Shown here in pieces: positions 62,521-64,000 of a stretch of 64,000 nt of DNA. This stretch comes from Morinoia aosen (Eukaryota; Arthropoda; Malacostraca; Amphipoda; Talitridae). The translations under genes were made by a program, and so were the position numbers. The stretch is from contig CM059560.1 in NCBI GenBank assembly GCA_030386875.1, positions 47,162,757-47,226,756 of the forward strand, given 5' to 3'. A model generated the notes under the pieces. That model was not told the origin of the DNA and did not search any database. It saw only the letters and a program-made list of their open reading frames with translations. The first letter of the stretch is position 1; every line of letters begins with the position of its first letter.

Positions 62521-64000
62521 ACAAAGGAGTACAGGAGGTATCTCTACAGCGCACAAAGGAGTACAGGAGGTATCTCTAGAACGTACAAAGGAGTACGCGA
62601 GGTATCTTTACAGCGTACAAAGGAGTACAGGAGGTATCTCTAGAACGTACAGAGGAGTACAGGAGGTATCTCTAGAACGTACAAAGGAGTACAGGAGGTA
62701 TCTCTAGAACGTACAGAGGAGTACAGGAGGTACCTCTACAGCGCACAAAGGAGTACAGGAGGTATCTCTAGAACGTACAAAGGAGTACACGAGGTATCTC
62801 TACAGCGTAAAAAGGAGTACAGGAGGTATCTCTAGAACGTACAGAGGAGTACAGGAGGTATCTCTAGAACGTACAAAGGAGTTCACGAGGTATCTCTACA
62901 GCGTACAAAGGAGTACAGGAGGTATCTCTATAACGTACAGAGGAGTACAGGAGGTATCTCTACAGCGCACAAAGGAGTACAAGAGGTATCTCTACAGCGC
63001 GCAAAGGAGTATAGGAGGTATCTCTAGAACGTACAAAGGAGTACACGAGGTATCTCTACAGCGTACAAAGGAGTACAGGAGGTATCTCTAGAACGTACAG
63101 AGGAGTACAGGAGGTATCTCTAGAACGTACAAAGGAGTACAGGAGGTATCTCTAGAACGTACAAAGGAGTACAGGAGGTATCTCTAGAACGTACAAAGGA
63201 GTACAGGAGGTATCTCTAGAACGTACAAAGGAGTACAGGAGGTATCTCTACAGCGCACAAAAGAGTAGAGGAGGTATCTCTACAGCGCACAAAGGAGTAC
63301 AGGAGGTATCTCTAGAACGTACAAAGGAGTACACGAGGTATCTCTACAGCGTACGAAGGAGTACAGGAGGTATCTCTAGAACGTACAGAGGAGTACAGGA
63401 GGTATCTCTAGAACGTACAAAGGAGTACAGGAGGTATCTCTAGAACGTACAGAGGAGTACAGGAGGTACCTCTACAGCGTACAAAGGAGTACAGGAGATA
63501 TCTCTAGCACGGACAAAGGAGTACACGAGGTATCTCTACAGCGTACAAAGGAGTACAGGAGGTATCTCTAGAACGTACAGAGGAGTACAGGAGGTATCTC
63601 TAGAACGTACAAAGGAGTACACGAGGTATCTCTACAGCGTACAAAGGAGTACAGGAGGTATCTCTACAGCGCACGAAGGAGTACACGAGGTATCTCTACA
63701 GCGTACAAAGGAGAACAGGAGGTATCTCTAGAACGTACAGAGGAGTACAGGAGGTATCTCTAGAACGTACAAAGGAGTACAGGAGGTATCTCTAGAACGT
63801 ACAGAGGAGTACAGGAGGTACCTCTACAGCGCACAAAGGAGTACAGGAGGTATCTCTATAACGTACAAATTAGTACACGAGGTATCTCTACAGCGTACAA
63901 AGGAGTACAGGAGGTATCTCTAGAACGTACAGAGGAGTACAGGAGGTACCTCTAGAACGTACAAAGGAGTACAGGAGGTATCTCTAGAACATACAAAGGA
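62521..64000. repeat. Rearranged end segment lacking landmark X
   Basis: X would be expected near 62973. Instead, around 62512-62545, the sequence passes from pre-X to post-X satellite resembling 24.7 kb onward (cagcgtaaaaagg near 62805, agtatagg near 63008). Further whole-monomer losses follow near 63.35 and 63.65 kb, so the aattagtac landmark reappears at 63868, 6,982 bp after the previous one (218 monomers plus 6, accounted for by four odd monomers). The array runs off the window edge. Confidence 0.8.

Larger units (their letters stand above)
17369..64000. repeat. 32-bp satellite array, right block with a 10.5-kb higher-order repeat
   Basis: The same monomer and orientation as the left block, without interruption to the end of the window. 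Long-range order differs: variant monomers recur at 10,533 bp (329 monomers) or at that spacing plus or minus whole-monomer blocks. Two landmark clusters define the order. X begins at 18056, 22791, 33324, 38031 and 48564; Y begins at 30204, 34911, 45444 and 59853. Y to X is always 3,120 bp until the last unit, where X is missing. X to Y is 7,413 bp in the canonical arrangement (22791 to 30204, 38031 to 45444). No gene, RNA or other insertion is seen in this block. Confidence 0.97.

Noticed and set aside
1..64000. Telomeric repeat array
   Set aside because: The 32-bp monomer has no short G-rich telomere motif, and the long-range block duplications fit an internal satellite. A subtelomeric position remains possible.
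1..64000. A new multi-gene biological system (defence, biosynthesis or similar)
   Set aside because: No cellular coding sequence of any kind is visible outside the retroelement; the novelty lies in satellite architecture only.

Overview
The window is almost entirely one eukaryotic satellite DNA array. A 32-bp monomer is repeated head to tail in a single orientation from base 1 to base 64000, about 1,900 copies by arithmetic. The only interruption is a 3,076-bp LTR retrotransposon at 14293-17368. I see no cellular gene, no RNA gene and no CRISPR array. The Ty3/gypsy-type element and the satellite organisation point to a nuclear eukaryotic chromosome, probably of an animal, in a heterochromatic, pericentromeric or subtelomeric setting. 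The species cannot be named from this sequence.

Left block (1-14292): satellite with nested tandem duplications at spacings of 224, 1,439, 3,103, 3,231, 3,999 and 7,102 bp. Bases 1-4330 are collinear with 25.9-30.1 kb of the right block; the remainder forms a local family of 3.1-4.0 kb higher-order units.

Retrotransposon (14293-17368): it reads on the minus strand and has two 930-bp LTRs with three differences. A perfect 5-bp target duplication (ctcta) flanks it. The 1,216-bp interior holds only the later part of reverse transcriptase plus RNase H. Gag, protease, the start of RT and integrase are missing. Pol is broken by two in-frame stops, and the second aspartate of the RT active site is asparagine. 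Two unoccupied paralogous sites lie in the same window, near 7190 and 10293.

Right block (17369-64000): satellite in a much larger higher-order repeat. Its canonical unit is 10,533 bp, or 329 monomers, seen most clearly from 42479 to 53011. Shorter and longer variants are explained by tandem duplications of 4,735 bp (148 monomers), 4,707 bp (147) and 3,876 bp (121), and by loss of a large segment near 62.5 kb. After correcting for a few recognisable odd-length monomers, every spacing I measured is a whole number of 32-bp monomers, as expected for in-register unequal exchange.

Nothing here acts as a gene system. The interest lies in the array history (duplication order, homogenisation domains) and in a young, internally deleted retroelement that dates part of it. 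Higher-order coordinates were worked out by hand from diagnostic variant monomers; block edges are uncertain by one or a few monomers.
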